Assembly (NCBI RefSeq): GCF_025698545.1
Contig: NC_068566.1
Coordinates: 47,967,192-48,031,191 of the forward strand
DNA from: Gossypium raimondii
Lineage: Eukaryota; Streptophyta; Magnoliopsida; Malvales; Malvaceae
Direction: 5' to 3'
DNA: 64,000 bases
In this document: piece after piece, positions 44,801 to 56,849 of the stretch
Position numbering within the stretch: position 1 is the stretch's first letter
Layout: every line of letters begins with the position of its first letter
Notes under the pieces: model-generated
Told to the model about the DNA's origin: nothing
Seen by the model: the letters and a program-made list of their open reading frames with translations, nothing else
The model's database searches: none
Position numbers and translations under genes: made by a program

Positions 44801-47800
44801 TGCACTTTCACCCTAAAATGATAAAATTTTAATTTAATCATTTAAAATCTATAAAATATAAGCTACTACAATGATGAAATTGTATTTTAGCTCTCATAAT
44901 AATACATAACTCGATTCTGACTCTCCCCAAAAAAATAATTCTGGATTCCCCTAGTTTGATTTTACATTGTAGTTACTCCAACATGTATTTGTACTTATAT
45001 TGTACTTGTGTATATACTTAAATCCCAATTGATAATACTATTAATGTATTTTCATTATATTTGAATATATATAGCATTGTAACATTCAAATGTACGAATC
45101 ACAATGTTATGGGTTAGAATTTAATTTTAATTGGTATTAAAAGTAAAAGGACCAAATTTTAAAAGTTTAAAGAATACAGGGATTGAGAGCATAATTAGAC
45201 CCTTTTTAACTTTAAAAGAAAACTAGCTATTCCACCCTCACAATATAACATTTCTTCATTTAAGTACAAAAGGTATGTATATATATATATGTGTGTTTCA
45301 AAATTGGAGATGGGTATTTAAATTAACTTGTAATTATCAAATTAACACCCAAAGATTTTTTTTTCATTTTGGTTTAAAAAATGATAATTGAAAGAAGCAA
45401 TCAATATTCAACAACCATCCCTATCCTATATGACCATTATTTTTAAGATTTGCCGTGACCAAGCTGGCAAAAAAGTATATACATAATTATAGAACCCCTT
45501 ATGTAGTAAATCACCCAACAAACCACCCACTTATAAATGCTAGTAAGTCTTGCCAATTTCATTCAATTTATACATTTATAAAGGCAAAGTTTTCAACTAC
45601 TTTCTTCCTTGGTCATTGATTTCCTGGTTAAATTACATTTTTAGTCCCTTTACTATATTCAAAATTTGATATTTAGTCTCTATACTTTAATTTGGCATAA
45701 TTTAGCCATTAACTTTTATAATATCATTAGTTAGCCCTCCACCTAACTATTTTAATCAAAAAGCTGACAAGAGGGAGAATGTAGTCAGGGCTAGGGGCTT
45801 TGACCCCCAAAATTTTGGAAAATTATATTTTTAAGAATTTTAATTAGGCCCTATAAGTTTTAGAAATTCTCACTAGGCTCTTAAAATTTTGAAAATTTGA
45901 ATTAGACCCTCAAAAAATTTGAAAAATCTCATTAAACACCCAAAATTAAAAATCTCAAATTTTTAAAATTTTATTTAAGTCTCAAAACTTAATGGTAAGA
46001 TCTACCACTGATGCTTACATTATTTTTTTTAATATTCTAACTCATCACATTGACCTAGGTTTCTTTTAGTGTAAAAGCTTCTTTTTTTTAAAACCACGTC
46101 AACATTTTAATTAACCACTTGGATTATAACTAACAACATTATAAATAAAAATTCAAATTACACCAAAATTAAAGTGTAAAAACTAAATCTAAATAAAGTA
46201 GAAGGATCAAAACCATAAATTAACCTTATATTTCCCTTAAAGAGGCTTTAGTTTTGAAAAAAACAAATTACCTTCTCAGAAAGGGCATCTTGAACAACAA
46301 TAATGTCACTTGTAATTGCAGAAATGACCTCTCCAGTTGAAGCTTCTGTGTCAAATAAACTTATATCTTGATTTAGCATTGATTTTAGATATGCCATCCT
46401 CATTTTTGCTGCTTGTCTTTCTCCCGTATGCATCCAACAAGCCACCTCTATAATTTCATATTCAAAGTTATTCGTAAAATACAATAAAAAGCAATCAGCT
46501 GTTGTTTGCAACATTTGGAAGATGTGCAAGGTAGAAAAATGTTTTAGGAGGGCCTAAATCAAATCATAATTTGGGGGGCAGGGGCAAAAGGTAATTTCAA
46601 AATTATACTAATTTATAATTTCAAAACTTTTAAAAGGACTTAAAAGCAATTTTTCCATTTAAGGGGGGCCAATGCTACTGCCCCTTAGATTCACCCCGTG
46701 AAGATATTCTTATTTAGGGATTGGATTGGGGTTATGATAGTCTAGGAATATCATCAACCAAAACTAAAATTTGATTAATTTTGGTTAAATTGTGATTTTA
46801 ATCCCTCTATTATATTTGGAATGTAGAATTTAATCCCCCAAGCTTAATTTGGCCTAATTTGATACCAACTTTTATAATATTATTAGTTTTTCCAACTTTG
46901 ATTTTCTTTTAAGAAAAATTTTAAGCGTTAGACCATCATGTAAATTTATTTTGGTTGAACATAGTTGATTGAATTTTTCATGAAACCTGTGTGACCAAAT
47001 AACAATTAAAATTATCACTTTAACCATACCAATTAACGTTGGCTTCAATTTAGATCTATTAATAAAATTTAAAAAAAGTAGAAAGATCACATTATACTAA
47101 ATTAAAGTAGAAGGATTAAATCCTAAAATTTAATATAATAGAGGGACTAAAACCAAATCAATTGATAAAGTGTTTTCACATAAGGCAGAGAGACAGACAT
47201 TAACGTACCTATCCATGATGAAAATAAAATAGCGACACTGAGATATACAAAATCCAACGAGTACTGCAAAAAAAGAAAAACAAATGCATTATATTCACTT
47301 AAAAATATAATTCTCAAGTTTGGTCCCGTTTAAAGGTTTATCGGGTATTATTCCCGTGTCAGGGTTTTGTCCTTAACCTTTATGGAGAGTTATGTACGGT
47401 CACAGAAGGGGTGGAGACAAAGCCAGAAAATTGTTTTAAGAGGGCCAAAGATGAATCATAAATTATTGGAGGGGTCAAAGTACAATTTTATCATTATACT
47501 AACATGTAACTTTATAAATTTAAGAGATTAAATGACAAATTTACCATTTTGGGGGCCAAGGCCATTGCCTACCCCTTTGTCTTCGTCCTTAGAAGGGGCA
47601 CTTTGATTGATGGAGATACAATCAGCAATAGCTCATGAGAAAAGTGTTAGTAGTTGGTGGTTCTAATTCCCCATGTGCATTCTCCATAATTAATAATACA
47701 CACAATGCTACCACATTTTCCATGAACTCTCGCAAATTGTATCTTCACCAATCAAGTACCCCTTCAAAGAACAAAGACAAAGGGGCAGACAATGGCCTTG

Positions 47801-48313
47801 CCACCCCCTCAATGGTAGATTTGTCATTTAGTCTCTTAAATTTTACTAAATGACATGTTAGTATAATGATAAAATTGCACTTTAACACCCCAAATAATTT
47901 ATGATTCATCTCTAATCCCCCAATTAATTTGCTGGCTTCTTCCTTGCAGCCCATTTCACAACCGTACATGACTCTCCATAGAGATCCTACTCGACAGACA
48001 ACACTTCAAACGAATCGACTCACCCTCAACCCGACTTGGAATTTACCTTTGCAACTTTATGAGAAGCTTCTTTAGGGAAAAGATAAGCCATTCCTATAAT
48101 GTTAATCAATTTGCCAAAGAAAATGAAGAAAACAGGCACCGAAGCACCATGCACACATGCACCTAGTGATCCCAATCCCATTAACACATGGTCATAAAAA
48201 TCAGCAAATGAAAACAGCTTCAACAATGGAACTTTCCGTTGCTTCTTCTTCTTCTTCGTGGCATCGCCGTCGTTTTCTCGCTCGCCGGAAAATGAACCGG
48301 CCGGAGGTGTCAT
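40430..48313 (-). CDS. ABCB2: full-size ABC transporter, B family (ABCB2/P-glycoprotein 2-like), 11 exons
   Basis: Plasma-membrane-type MDR transporter, 1249 residues, with two halves of a six-helix domain plus nucleotide-binding domain. Exons: 48047-48313, 47209-47263, 46272-46447, 44237-44437, 43877-44136, 42837-43757, 42232-42647, 41915-42156, 41557-41804, 41060-41472, 40430-40980. All junctions are in frame. First NBD: Walker [10 protein letters not shown], signature LSGGQKQR, Walker [13 protein letters not shown]. Second [33 protein letters not shown]-loops in VVVAHRLST and VMVAHRLST. The linker [17 protein letters not shown] and C-terminal LQQQQQ match Arabidopsis ABCB2 closely (1273 residues); the transported substrate is not established from sequence. 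Start chosen at [11 protein letters not shown]; the frame stays open about 70 codons further upstream, with a Met at 48523, but that stretch resembles UTR. Several introns hold transposons. Confidence 0.96.
41831..41890. repeat. (TATATG)10 microsatellite in a short ABCB2 intron
   Basis: Ten exact hexamers, 60 of the 110 bases of the intron 41805-41914, on the coding strand (CATATA)n. It lies between donor and acceptor with about 25 bases on either side, so repeat length directly sets intron length. Confidence 0.92.
44605..45215. mobile_element. nested repeats in ABCB2 intron 3
   Basis: The outer ends 'ggtttaattatgaccctagtcc' and 'gagagcataattagaccctttttaac' are inverted, a family G-like element. 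Inside lies a family D-type block at about 44725-44955 ('cagcagggctccctaaaatggg'...'tctgactctccccaaaaaa'). The intron is 44438-46271. Confidence 0.5.
45628..46225. mobile_element. family G element with nested family D block, ABCB2 intron 3
   Basis: Left 'ttaaattacatttttagtccctttactatattc' and 'tctatactttaatttggcata'. Right 'aaaattaaagtgtaaaaactaaatc' and 'agtagaaggatcaaaaccataaatta'. The middle (45765-46000) is a family D-like block with 'gggctaggggctttgacccccaaaa'. Confidence 0.5.
46530..46700. mobile_element. family D repeat in ABCB2 intron 2
   Basis: 'ggagggcctaaatcaaatcataatttggggggcagggg' then 'aaattatactaatttataatttcaaaact' and 'aaggggggccaatgctactgccccttagattcacccc'. In the intron 46448-47208. 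Confidence 0.5.
46785..47165. mobile_element. family G inverted-repeat element in ABCB2 intron 2
   Basis: The left end 'ggttaaattgtgattttaatccctctattatatt' is mirrored by the right 'aatataatagagggactaaaaccaaatcaatt'. The inner arms 'aatttggcctaattt' and 'actaaattaaagtagaaggatt' also pair. About 380 bases, non-coding. Confidence 0.65.
47382..47990. mobile_element. long foldback (inverted-repeat) element in ABCB2 intron 1
   Basis: Left arm about 47382-47622, right arm about 47730-47980. Read in reverse, the right arm repeats the left: 'tggagag(t)tatgtacggt', 'agatgaatcataaatta', 'aattttatcattatactaacatgta', 'aggccattgcctacccctttgtcttcg', 'atggagatacaatc'. The spacer of about 110 bases is unrelated. 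The arms are family D sequences, so two oppositely oriented copies with matching flanks form one structure. The intron is 47264-48046. Confidence 0.8.
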
Positions 48314-50926
48314 GGTTTTTTTTTTTTTTGTCTGAAAAATACAAAAAGGGATATAGAGGAGTTTTGTAAATAATGAATGGAATATAATAAAGAAATGGAG
48401 GAGCGGCATATGTGTGAAGTAGATGGAACCTTTTATTGCAATCTTAAACGAGCTGTGAAAAACAGTTTCCAAGTGAAGTACCTTTTCTGGTGTGCGTGAC
48501 AGTTGAATTAATAATGATGACACATTAAAAGGGTCAAATTTATAGTTTTGGTCCGTTTATTATGCTTAAATTTGCAACAAAGACCCTGGGTTCTTGAGTA
48601 TCAAGGTTCGATACGCAATTGCAATGTGTAAGACTTCAGTCTTACCATGTGAGTATATCATGTGTGGGTTTTGTTCGGTTCTTTCAGATTTAGTTTGGTT
48701 CAGTTCTTCGTCTGTTGTGCTTTATACTAATTTAATTCTATATTTTAGTTGATTGCGGATATATTTGTACTTGTATTGTATTTGTGAAAGTCTTAAACTT
48801 TCAAAAAAAAAAAATCAGTTCTCCTTTTTATGACACCATTTGTTAGTTGAAATATTTAAGTCTTCTATGAAATTCATCTTTTACTTTATGAAAATTGGGA
48901 AGTTGGTCAATTTACTTTAATTTGTTAAAATTGATCCTTATACTTTATGAAAACCGAGAAGTTAATCACGTTGTTGTTAAAAATAAAAACTTAACTAATT
49001 GATTTTTGGTTGTATAAATTGTTGAACAGTTGATTTTTGCACGTAAAAAAAGGAGAACCAAGTTATGACAAATTAAGTAAAGATACTTACTTATCAATTT
49101 TCATAAAGTAAAAGGATGAACTTTGTAATTAGACCTAATATTCAATACCATTAGTTATTTTTCAACTCATCATGTTGACATTTTCTTTTGTGTATTGAAA
49201 TAGATGTGTTAAAAGAAAATTGTATGTGAGTATTTTAATTGAAATAGTTAACAATAGTATTAAATTACATGTCAAATTAATGTACAAAGACTAAATTTTA
49301 AATTCAAGCATAATAGAGGGACAAAAAAGAAAATTCGACCAATTGTGTGTCAAGTCTCTTTCTTTTTTATCTTCTATATTCTCTCTCTGAAATAAATTGA
49401 GCATCAAGAGTTGGTTGGATCTGAGGTTTGAACCTTGTTTGCCTTGCTTTGATATAACGGTAAATGAAACATCCAAAATGGTCAAAAATTTCTTCGGTCC
49501 TTATATTTTGATGAAATTTGAAATTTGGTCCTTTCTAAAAGTTAAAAATTCTTTAGTATTGTTAGTATTTCCTGTTCGAAATTTTCCATCAATAAATCTA
49601 TGCAATAATCGTACCAACTTTAGAAGTAAATCATTACGAATTTGATAATTACAATCAATAGTAAGTAAAAAAATAAGAAAACTTATTTTTAACTCTGTAT
49701 AAAGTATAAGGATTAAATTTCAAATTTTGTCATAAACACCTAGGATTTATGGAGGATCAATAATTTTAGATTGATTTAATGCACAACCTATTGATAATAG
49801 GTTGTGCTATTTATAATTGCATGTACTAATAGTGAAGAATTATGAGAGATTATATGTAAAAGGTTTAATTGATGGTTAAAAAGATTATCATACGGTTTAA
49901 TATCAGTATATAAATTTATATACCTATAATGTATAATACGTAAACAGGGGCAAAGACGGGGAGATTGGCAGTGGCTAAATTGGAAAAATTACAAATTAGT
50001 ATAATGATAAAATTGCTCTTTCGTTTCTAAATTTTTTTCGGGTCTAATTTCTCGATTTTCATAAAGAATAAAGAATGAAATTATGGCAAATTAAGGTAAA
50101 GATACTAACTTCTTAGTTTTCGTAAAATAGAAAGATGAAATTTTGAGAGAAAAAATGGAAAAATTTTTATGTAGTCCTTTCAATTTTTATGAAGTCACGA
50201 GTTAGTATAATTATAAATTTATATTTTGGTCCTCAAAATTTTTTATTCATTTCTGATTCCCCTAAAATAGTTTTCTTCGCAAATTTAAGAGAAATTGAAA
50301 TTTTTGGTTATGAAGGGAACAAGTTTACGGCTTGGTGGTTTACAAATGGGGCCATTGAATCAAATGCATGTCATTGCTAGTGAGGTGGAAGCTCATAGAA
50401 CAACGTTTTGAGGAAAAGACCTATCCCAAGACGATAGGCTTATCTCATACACTCGATCCTAAATCCCTTGTCAACATTACCTACAAGGGAAACACAATTA
50501 TGAAATAGAATAGAAACTTGTGACAAGGTTGTCCGAGCAATCCAATTAGTGACCCTGTTAGCTCGATATTCAAAATACTTTGGAAGAAAGGAACATAAAG
50601 CAAGACGGTCTTTTTATTTAATTTTTTAAAATGAAGAGAAATTTTTTTTCATCACTTCATGTACTTTTAAACAATTTGAGATGAAATTTTACAGATTAAC
50701 ATATTGATTTATAGTTCCTGCAAGGTAATTCTGAAATATTCTTTAGCATGCAATGACATGGGGCACTCCAGACTACTTCAAAGCAGGGGTATGCAATGGT
50801 GTTGTCTCTGTCCCTAAAAAATATAGAAATTGATTATCGAAACTTTTCAAAACGATAAAATTGTATTTTGATCCCTTATTAAATTCTAAATAATCACAAT
50901 AACCACTACCCCTTTCACTTTTCTTA

Positions 50927-51060
50927 GGGTGGGTTTGGATGGGCGATTGGGTGCGGTGCGTTTAGTTTACTTTTTGTCTCACGCTACGGTATCTAATCTC
51001 ACCGCCACCGCTATTTTTACACTAACCGCAGGTAAACGCACCGCCCATCTAAACTCACCC
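50927..51060. mobile_element. Harbinger/Tourist-like MITE, TTA target duplication
   Basis: Ends GGGTGGGTTTGGATGGGCG and, reversed, GGGTGAGTTTAGATGGGCG; flanked by TTA on both sides (50924-50926, 51061-51063). Interior arms 'ggtgcggtgcgttta' and 'taaacgcaccgccc' pair. 134 bases, and GC-richer than its surroundings. Confidence 0.85.
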
Positions 51061-51767
51061 TTAGTCACCTGTCATTTCCATTACTACCACCTACCATTGC
51101 ACTTATTTTCCAACATCTATTTCATCCTTCTTCCCCGCCACTTCGTTTTATTTATTTATAACATTTTCTCAATTGTATTGTGCCTATCTGTTAGTGTCAT
51201 GTGGACAACTTCTAAGTCATGGATTTTTAAAGTTGTAGCTTTTCCTTTTGGACCATAGGCTTCTCATTCAAATCAACAGTCATATCTTATGGTACTACAA
51301 ATTTTCTCAAGGGAAAAAAGAATCCTTCAATTATTCAATTTTGATGTGGAAATCTACCCAACTATGCATAAACCCATGTGTTTGCATTTATTTCAATTAT
51401 AAGATTTTCATAAAAGCAGCACAATTATGAAATATAGCAATTTCATTAACCCAGTACGTTGCGGCTTAATTTAACAGAATTTTTTTTATATATTTTTATA
51501 AATCTATTATTGATTCAATATAATTTTAGTAAGGAAACGAATTAATTGATATAATATCAACATTATGAGGATATAATTAAAATGTTTTGAAATTTGAGAA
51601 CTAATTTAAAATAAGGCCCATAGTTTAAGGATTTTTGGTGTAATTAATTCATAATTTTAATAATATTTACATAATTGCGAATGTGTTTTTTTTTTTACCA
51701 TCATGCTTTGAAATCATATGTGAAAAGCAATATAACATTAAAATAAGTATTCTTTATAGCAAGGATG

Positions 51768-52035
51768 AAGCCAAAAGTTTATTTGTAGGGATCAAAATTA
51801 AATTATAAAATTTTAAAGGGTTAAAGTACAATTTTATCTTTTATATGTTTGTTATTTTAGAATTTTAAAGGGATTAAACTAAAAAATTTCATCTATAGGA
51901 GAGGTTAAAGTGTATTTTTACCATTGAATTAACTTGTAATTTTAAAAATATCAAGGGACTAAAATGATAATTTTTTATTTGAGGGGCACATGGTGCCAAG
52001 GCCTCTACCTACCCCTTGATATCATTGTCGCTTTA
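51768..52035. mobile_element. family D repeat
   Basis: 'gcaaggatgaagccaaaagtttatttgtagggatcaaaattaaattataaaat' at the left and 'gaggggcacatggtgccaaggcctctacctaccccttgatatc' at the right. It aligns over its length with 55648-55905. Confidence 0.55.
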
Positions 52036-52622
52036 TAGATAAAATTTTGACTCATATTCGGATGACAAATTATTCTGACTATCGATTGTTTCTATTTTTT
52101 TATTTTCATTACTTTAAATTTGTTATTTTAATCGTTTAATTATTTTTCAAAATTAATTTATCTTTATTATAAATTATACAATCTTATTTAATTAATAAAA
52201 AATACTTATTTTTGAGACTGTAAAACATATTATTCAATAAATTAAAAATAAAATATAAAATCACATGTAACACTCTAACATTTGAAATTAATTGAACCCT
52301 ATCGACTTTCTTATTTCAATTCAAAATAATCTGTATGTTGAATTAAAATTAAATAATTAAATATGAAAATTTTGAATGTAAAATAATTTAATTATTAAAT
52401 TAAATTAATGATTCAAATATAAAATAATTTTAATTGAACATAATTTAAACTCAAAATAACTTGTCTAATTTAAAATCAATCCGAAAACATTGCTATCAAT
52501 TTAAACCCTAGTTGGGTCCAAGGGACAGTTGTGGGTTCATGCAATCAATTAATGTTGTTTATCTGACACCTACACTGTACATGTGATTCTTTTCATGTTT
52601 CATCGAAGTCACTAAGTGCAAT

Positions 52623-53035
52623 TAGACTTGTCCATGGGCCGGGCCGGGCCCGAAAAAATTTTTAGCCCGCCTCTTAGGCCGGCCCGGCTCGAAATATGGG
52701 CCTGAAATTTTTTTTAGGCTCGGCCTGAGAAAATTATCATAAGTCCAAGCCCGACCCGGTCCGGCCTATTTTTTAATAAACATTAAAAATAAAAAATAAA
52801 AAAAATATTTTAAAAGTATTTTAAAATTAAAACATAAAAATATATATTTATTATATTCAGGTCAGGCTGGGCCGGGCCGGGCCAAAAAGTAGTGCCCGAG
52901 GCCCGGCCCGTTTTTTAAACGGCCTCGTTTTTTTGCACAAACCCATATTTCGGGCCTATATTTTTACCCGAACCCTCCCATATTTCGGACGGGCCTTCGG
53001 GTCAGGCCGGGCCACTCGCCCCATGGACAGGTCTA
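52623..53035. mobile_element. hAT-like GC-rich hairpin MITE with 8-bp TSD (family E)
   Basis: Left end TAGACTTGTCCATGGGCCGG; the right end in reverse is TAGACCTGTCCATGGGGCGA. The direct repeat AGTGCAAT flanks it at 52615-52622 and 53036-53043. The arms are dominated by 'ggccgggccgggcc' blocks and the centre is AT-rich. No coding capacity. 8-bp TSD and TA(G)...(C)TA ends are typical of hAT. Confidence 0.85.
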
Positions 53036-53361
53036 AGTGCAATGGCTTGCTAGAGAAATTATTGGCTATGGCTCATTTGGGAAAAGCAATATTTATTTTC
53101 GTGTGTAATTATATATATAAGTTTTTGAATTTTATTATATGCAATTATTATGTGTAAGTTTTAATTTAATTTGTTAGTTTTAGTTGAGATTGTACTGATT
53201 CTTAATCTATTTATGTTGTAATGGTTTAATTTTATTTTCTGGATAATTTATTTGTAATAATTTAATACTTGTGATTACTCGAATATATATTTCTATTTGT
53301 AATTTAATTTTAATTTACTTACTATACTTCAAAAAGAAAGTTAAGGATTTTATTTATTTAT

Positions 53362-53818
53362 GGGTAAAATACACCCAAGATCATTAAAATATGATTCAAC
53401 TTCAAAAAGTTACAAAGTGGTCACTGAACTATTCAAAAAAATTTATTTAAGGTGTTAAGTTGTTAAAATCGTTGTTGTATGACCTTCTTTGATCACATCG
53501 TCTGCACTTCTCTTCTACAATTCAGTTTTTTCATGAAACAACTTTGAACGTCTCGAACTTGCGATTCAAAATCCAAAAGTTTTCTTCTCCGATCTCCAAC
53601 ATTGATCGTCAGATCAACTTGGATCTAAAGTATGTTATTCTGCTTGTCGATGGGTACTGATCCACCTATCGATCGTCGAATCATTAATTGGATCTCGCTA
53701 GCGAAACTTTTTAAAAAGAAAAAAATCTTAATAGCCAAATAACTTAAATAAAAAATTTTGAATAGTTAAAGTAACTTAAATGAATACTTTTAAATAGTTC
53801 AATAATCATTTTTAAGGA
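53362..53818. mobile_element. family C MITE
   Basis: Begins GGGTAAAATACACCCAAG; shares 'gttgttaaaatcgttgttgtatgaccttc' and 'gatctccaacattgatcgtcagatcaacttggat' with 30364-30898. The right end is decayed near 'aataatcatttttaagg'. Confidence 0.65.
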
Positions 53819-53834
53819 TAAACAATCTATCGGT

Positions 53835-54830
53835 TCGATTCAAAAAATTTAGAAACCGACTTAATCGACTTCATTTTTCTAGAAACCAAAATCAACTAGC
53901 TTTATTAATAAAGCCAAATACACCGAACTGGCTTTTATTGTTCAGTTAACCGAGATCACCATGAATTTTTTTTTTTTTTGGTTTAATTTTTTAGTTGGGT
54001 TTGAGTTTACATGATATAATTAGGTGTACTTTATTTTAGACATGTTCATGGGCTTGGGAGACTCATGGGTCAGGCTATCCACTCAGGCTCATTTGAAATT
54101 TGGGAGGATTTGGATAAAAATATTAGGCTCGAAAAATGGACCTAAGCAAAAATTTTATGCCCGTTTAAAATATGGGTTGGGCTTGGGCTTGAACATTCAA
54201 AGCCCAAGCCCAACCCAACTTGACCAATTTATAAGTTTATAATATTTTATATTATGTAATTTTTATATATTATGTAATTTAGAACACATTAAAAAATAAA
54301 CTTATACTAAATAAATAATACTACTATATTGTAAATATTAAAATAATGTTAAGATTATTATATAAAAATTTTCAATAAATAAAAAAGGTATAAAATTATC
54401 AAATATTAAAATAAAATAATATATATATTTTTTAAAAATAATATCAATGGGCTTAAGTTAATCTTTTGCAAATATAGGCGGGTTTTAAACTCATATTTCA
54501 GCCCGAGCCAAACTTGGAAAAACATAAAGCATGTTAATATCATGCTTAGACCCAACCCGAACCGGCCCATGGCCACTTCTATTTTTTTTTGGGGGGGGTT
54601 GGGCTCAGGTAATATATATATGAATATGGGTTGGATTTAGATATTTTAAAACAATAGAATTTTTAAAGTCGGTTAAATTTGGTTAACAAAAATAAAAAAC
54701 GGAACCAACTAAATCATTTTACTTGACCTTTGCAACAGACCTAAAATTGCAACAAAATAAACTAACCGGTAAAATCGAAATCAATCGGTTCAATCGATTT
54801 AGTCGGTTTGACTTGGCTTTTGTATACTCT
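53835..54830. mobile_element. inverted-repeat element interrupted by a family E insertion
   Basis: The outer parts 'cggttcgattcaaaaaatttagaaaccgacttaatcga' (left) and 'aaatcaatcggttcaatcgatttagtcggtttgac' (right) are inverted. Between them lies a complete family E element (54035-54582), so the latter inserted later. Outer ends approximate. Confidence 0.5.
54035..54582. mobile_element. family E hAT-like element, nested
   Basis: Left 'tagacatgttcatgggcttggg'; right 'agacccaacccgaaccggcccatggccacttcta'. The interior closely matches 24985-25502. An 8-bp TSD is not obvious because the flanks are T-rich. Confidence 0.65.
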
Positions 54831-55647
54831 TAGTTATTTTAAAATTTTTTGAAATTGAGGGGTGAAAATATAAAAATTATTAACTTTTATGAAGTAATTT
54901 TTATATAGTTTGATTTAAAAGGAGAATGACATTGAAGCCTTATATTATGAAAAAACATGGAATATTATTGCCAATGTTATTGTATAAAAGAGCCGCCTAA
55001 CCAGGAAGCATAATATTCTACAATGTTCATGACATGATGACAATTATGTCATTTACACCTACCATTTTTATTCATTTCAACATAAAAAATTTAACATTTT
55101 AAATTATTCAATCTAATTAATAAATATTTGAAATGAAAATATTTAAAATGGTCAAACTCGTAAAGATAAATCAAGACGTGTTTTAATTTACAAAAGAAAA
55201 AAATTACATTCGATAATAGAATTATCAAAATGTAATATTATTTATAACTTTGGTTTCGTTCAAATGAAAAGGTAAAGATTTTATTGTTTAGTTGATGAAT
55301 ATAAGATTATCTGAAAGCATAACTTTTAAAAATTTCTTTAAAGCTAAACATGTTATTTGGTATCCGAGTTTGACATTTCTTTTCTAATGTGGTATCTGTT
55401 TATTTTTCTATTCAATAAGGTACACATATTTGATAAAAAGTTATATATATTTTGATATCAAAAGGTAATAACGTTAAATTTTTAGTATTTAATTCGGATT
55501 ATAGGGTTGATTTGGTGAAATTTGATTGCTAATATTATTGATTTTGATTTTTTCATGATTTTAATAGAATAAATTTAGTGTTTATTGTTAGTTTATTTAA
55601 CTTTGTATTTAAAGTTGATTTGATGAAAATTAATTGTTAAAATCAGT

Positions 55648-55905
55648 ATGGAGCCAAAAAATTTTTGGGAGGTCAAAATTAAATTGTATATTTTATGATA
55701 GTAAAAATACAATCTCACTATTTTAATAATCTATATCTTTATAGTTTAAATTTAAATTATTTTTTTATTATTTTGGGGGGCTAAAGTGTAATTTTACCAT
55801 TAATAATTAAAAATTTTATAAATTATAAATGACTTAAATAAAAAAAAAGTCTAATTTAGGGGGGCCGGTGCCCCTGCCAGCCCCTTTGGCTTCGCCACTA
55901 GATAA
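55648..55905. mobile_element. family D repeat
   Basis: 'tatggagccaaaaaatttttgggaggtcaaaattaaattgtat' to 'taggggggccggtgcccctgccagcccctttggcttcgcc'. This is the copy with the clearest right end. Confidence 0.55.
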
Positions 55906-56705
55906 TATTATTAGCTAATTATAAATTTTCATCAAATCAATTATAAAACCTGAATTAAATACTAAAAAATTAACATTGTTACCTCTACGTACAAAAATGT
56001 ATAACTTTTGTAAAATAGAAGTATCGTATTGAAAAAAAAAATCAAATTACTTAATTATTTTTCTTAAAATGTATAAATAAAAGAAAGATAAAAATAATTT
56101 TAAACATGAGTGGCATGCAAATTATGTCTTTCACCATTGACAAAGATATTTAAATATTTTTGTTGATGAGATAATTTACGAGAAAAAACGCGTTACGAAT
56201 AATAATCTAAGTTCAAATCATCTTTTAGACTTTATTTGTTTTTCTTGCTTTCAATATTTTTTTAAAAATAAAGCTTTAATTAACAAACATGTTGTTTGCA
56301 AGTTTTTATTTTGTATTTTTAATAAATAATTTCTTTATTTATACAATGTAGGTGAAAATTTATTTTATTTTTAAAAAATCTCAATTATTTTTTAATATAT
56401 TTTCTTTATATATAATTTTATATGTCAAATCTTTATTTTCTACTCTATATAAATAAATTATTAATTAAAATAAAATAAAAACTTAAAAGCAATACGTTTG
56501 TTAATTAAAATAAAAAATTAACAAACGTTAATTAAAAATAAAAACAATAAATATTAAAATAAGGAAAATTAAAAATCTTAAGTGAATGAATGGATTTAAT
56601 TATTGAAATTAGCACATTTTGTATAAAATGCTTTTTAAAAAACGTATTTTATAGAGCACGCTTTTACCTTGTTAATTACTTAATAAAAACGATCTATATC
56701 TCTAA

Positions 56706-56849
56706 GGGTGAGTTTGGATGGGCAGTGCGTTTACTTACAGTTAGTGTAAAAATAACGGTGACGGTAAGATTATATACTGTAGTGATACTGCAGCTTGAGA
56801 CAAAAAATAAATTAAACGCACCGCACCAATCGACCATCCAAACCCACCC
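56706..56849. mobile_element. Harbinger/Tourist-like MITE, TAA target duplication
   Basis: Ends GGGTGAGTTTGGATGGGCAG and, reversed, GGGTGGGTTTGGATGGTCG; flanked by TAA (56703-56705, 56850-56852). Same family as 50927-51060; 144 bases. It lies about 345 bases upstream of the HSFA1 start codon. Confidence 0.85.

Noticed and set aside
50929-51258. 109-codon frame as a possible small gene
   Set aside because: Its first third is the Harbinger-like MITE and the rest has no recognisable domain.
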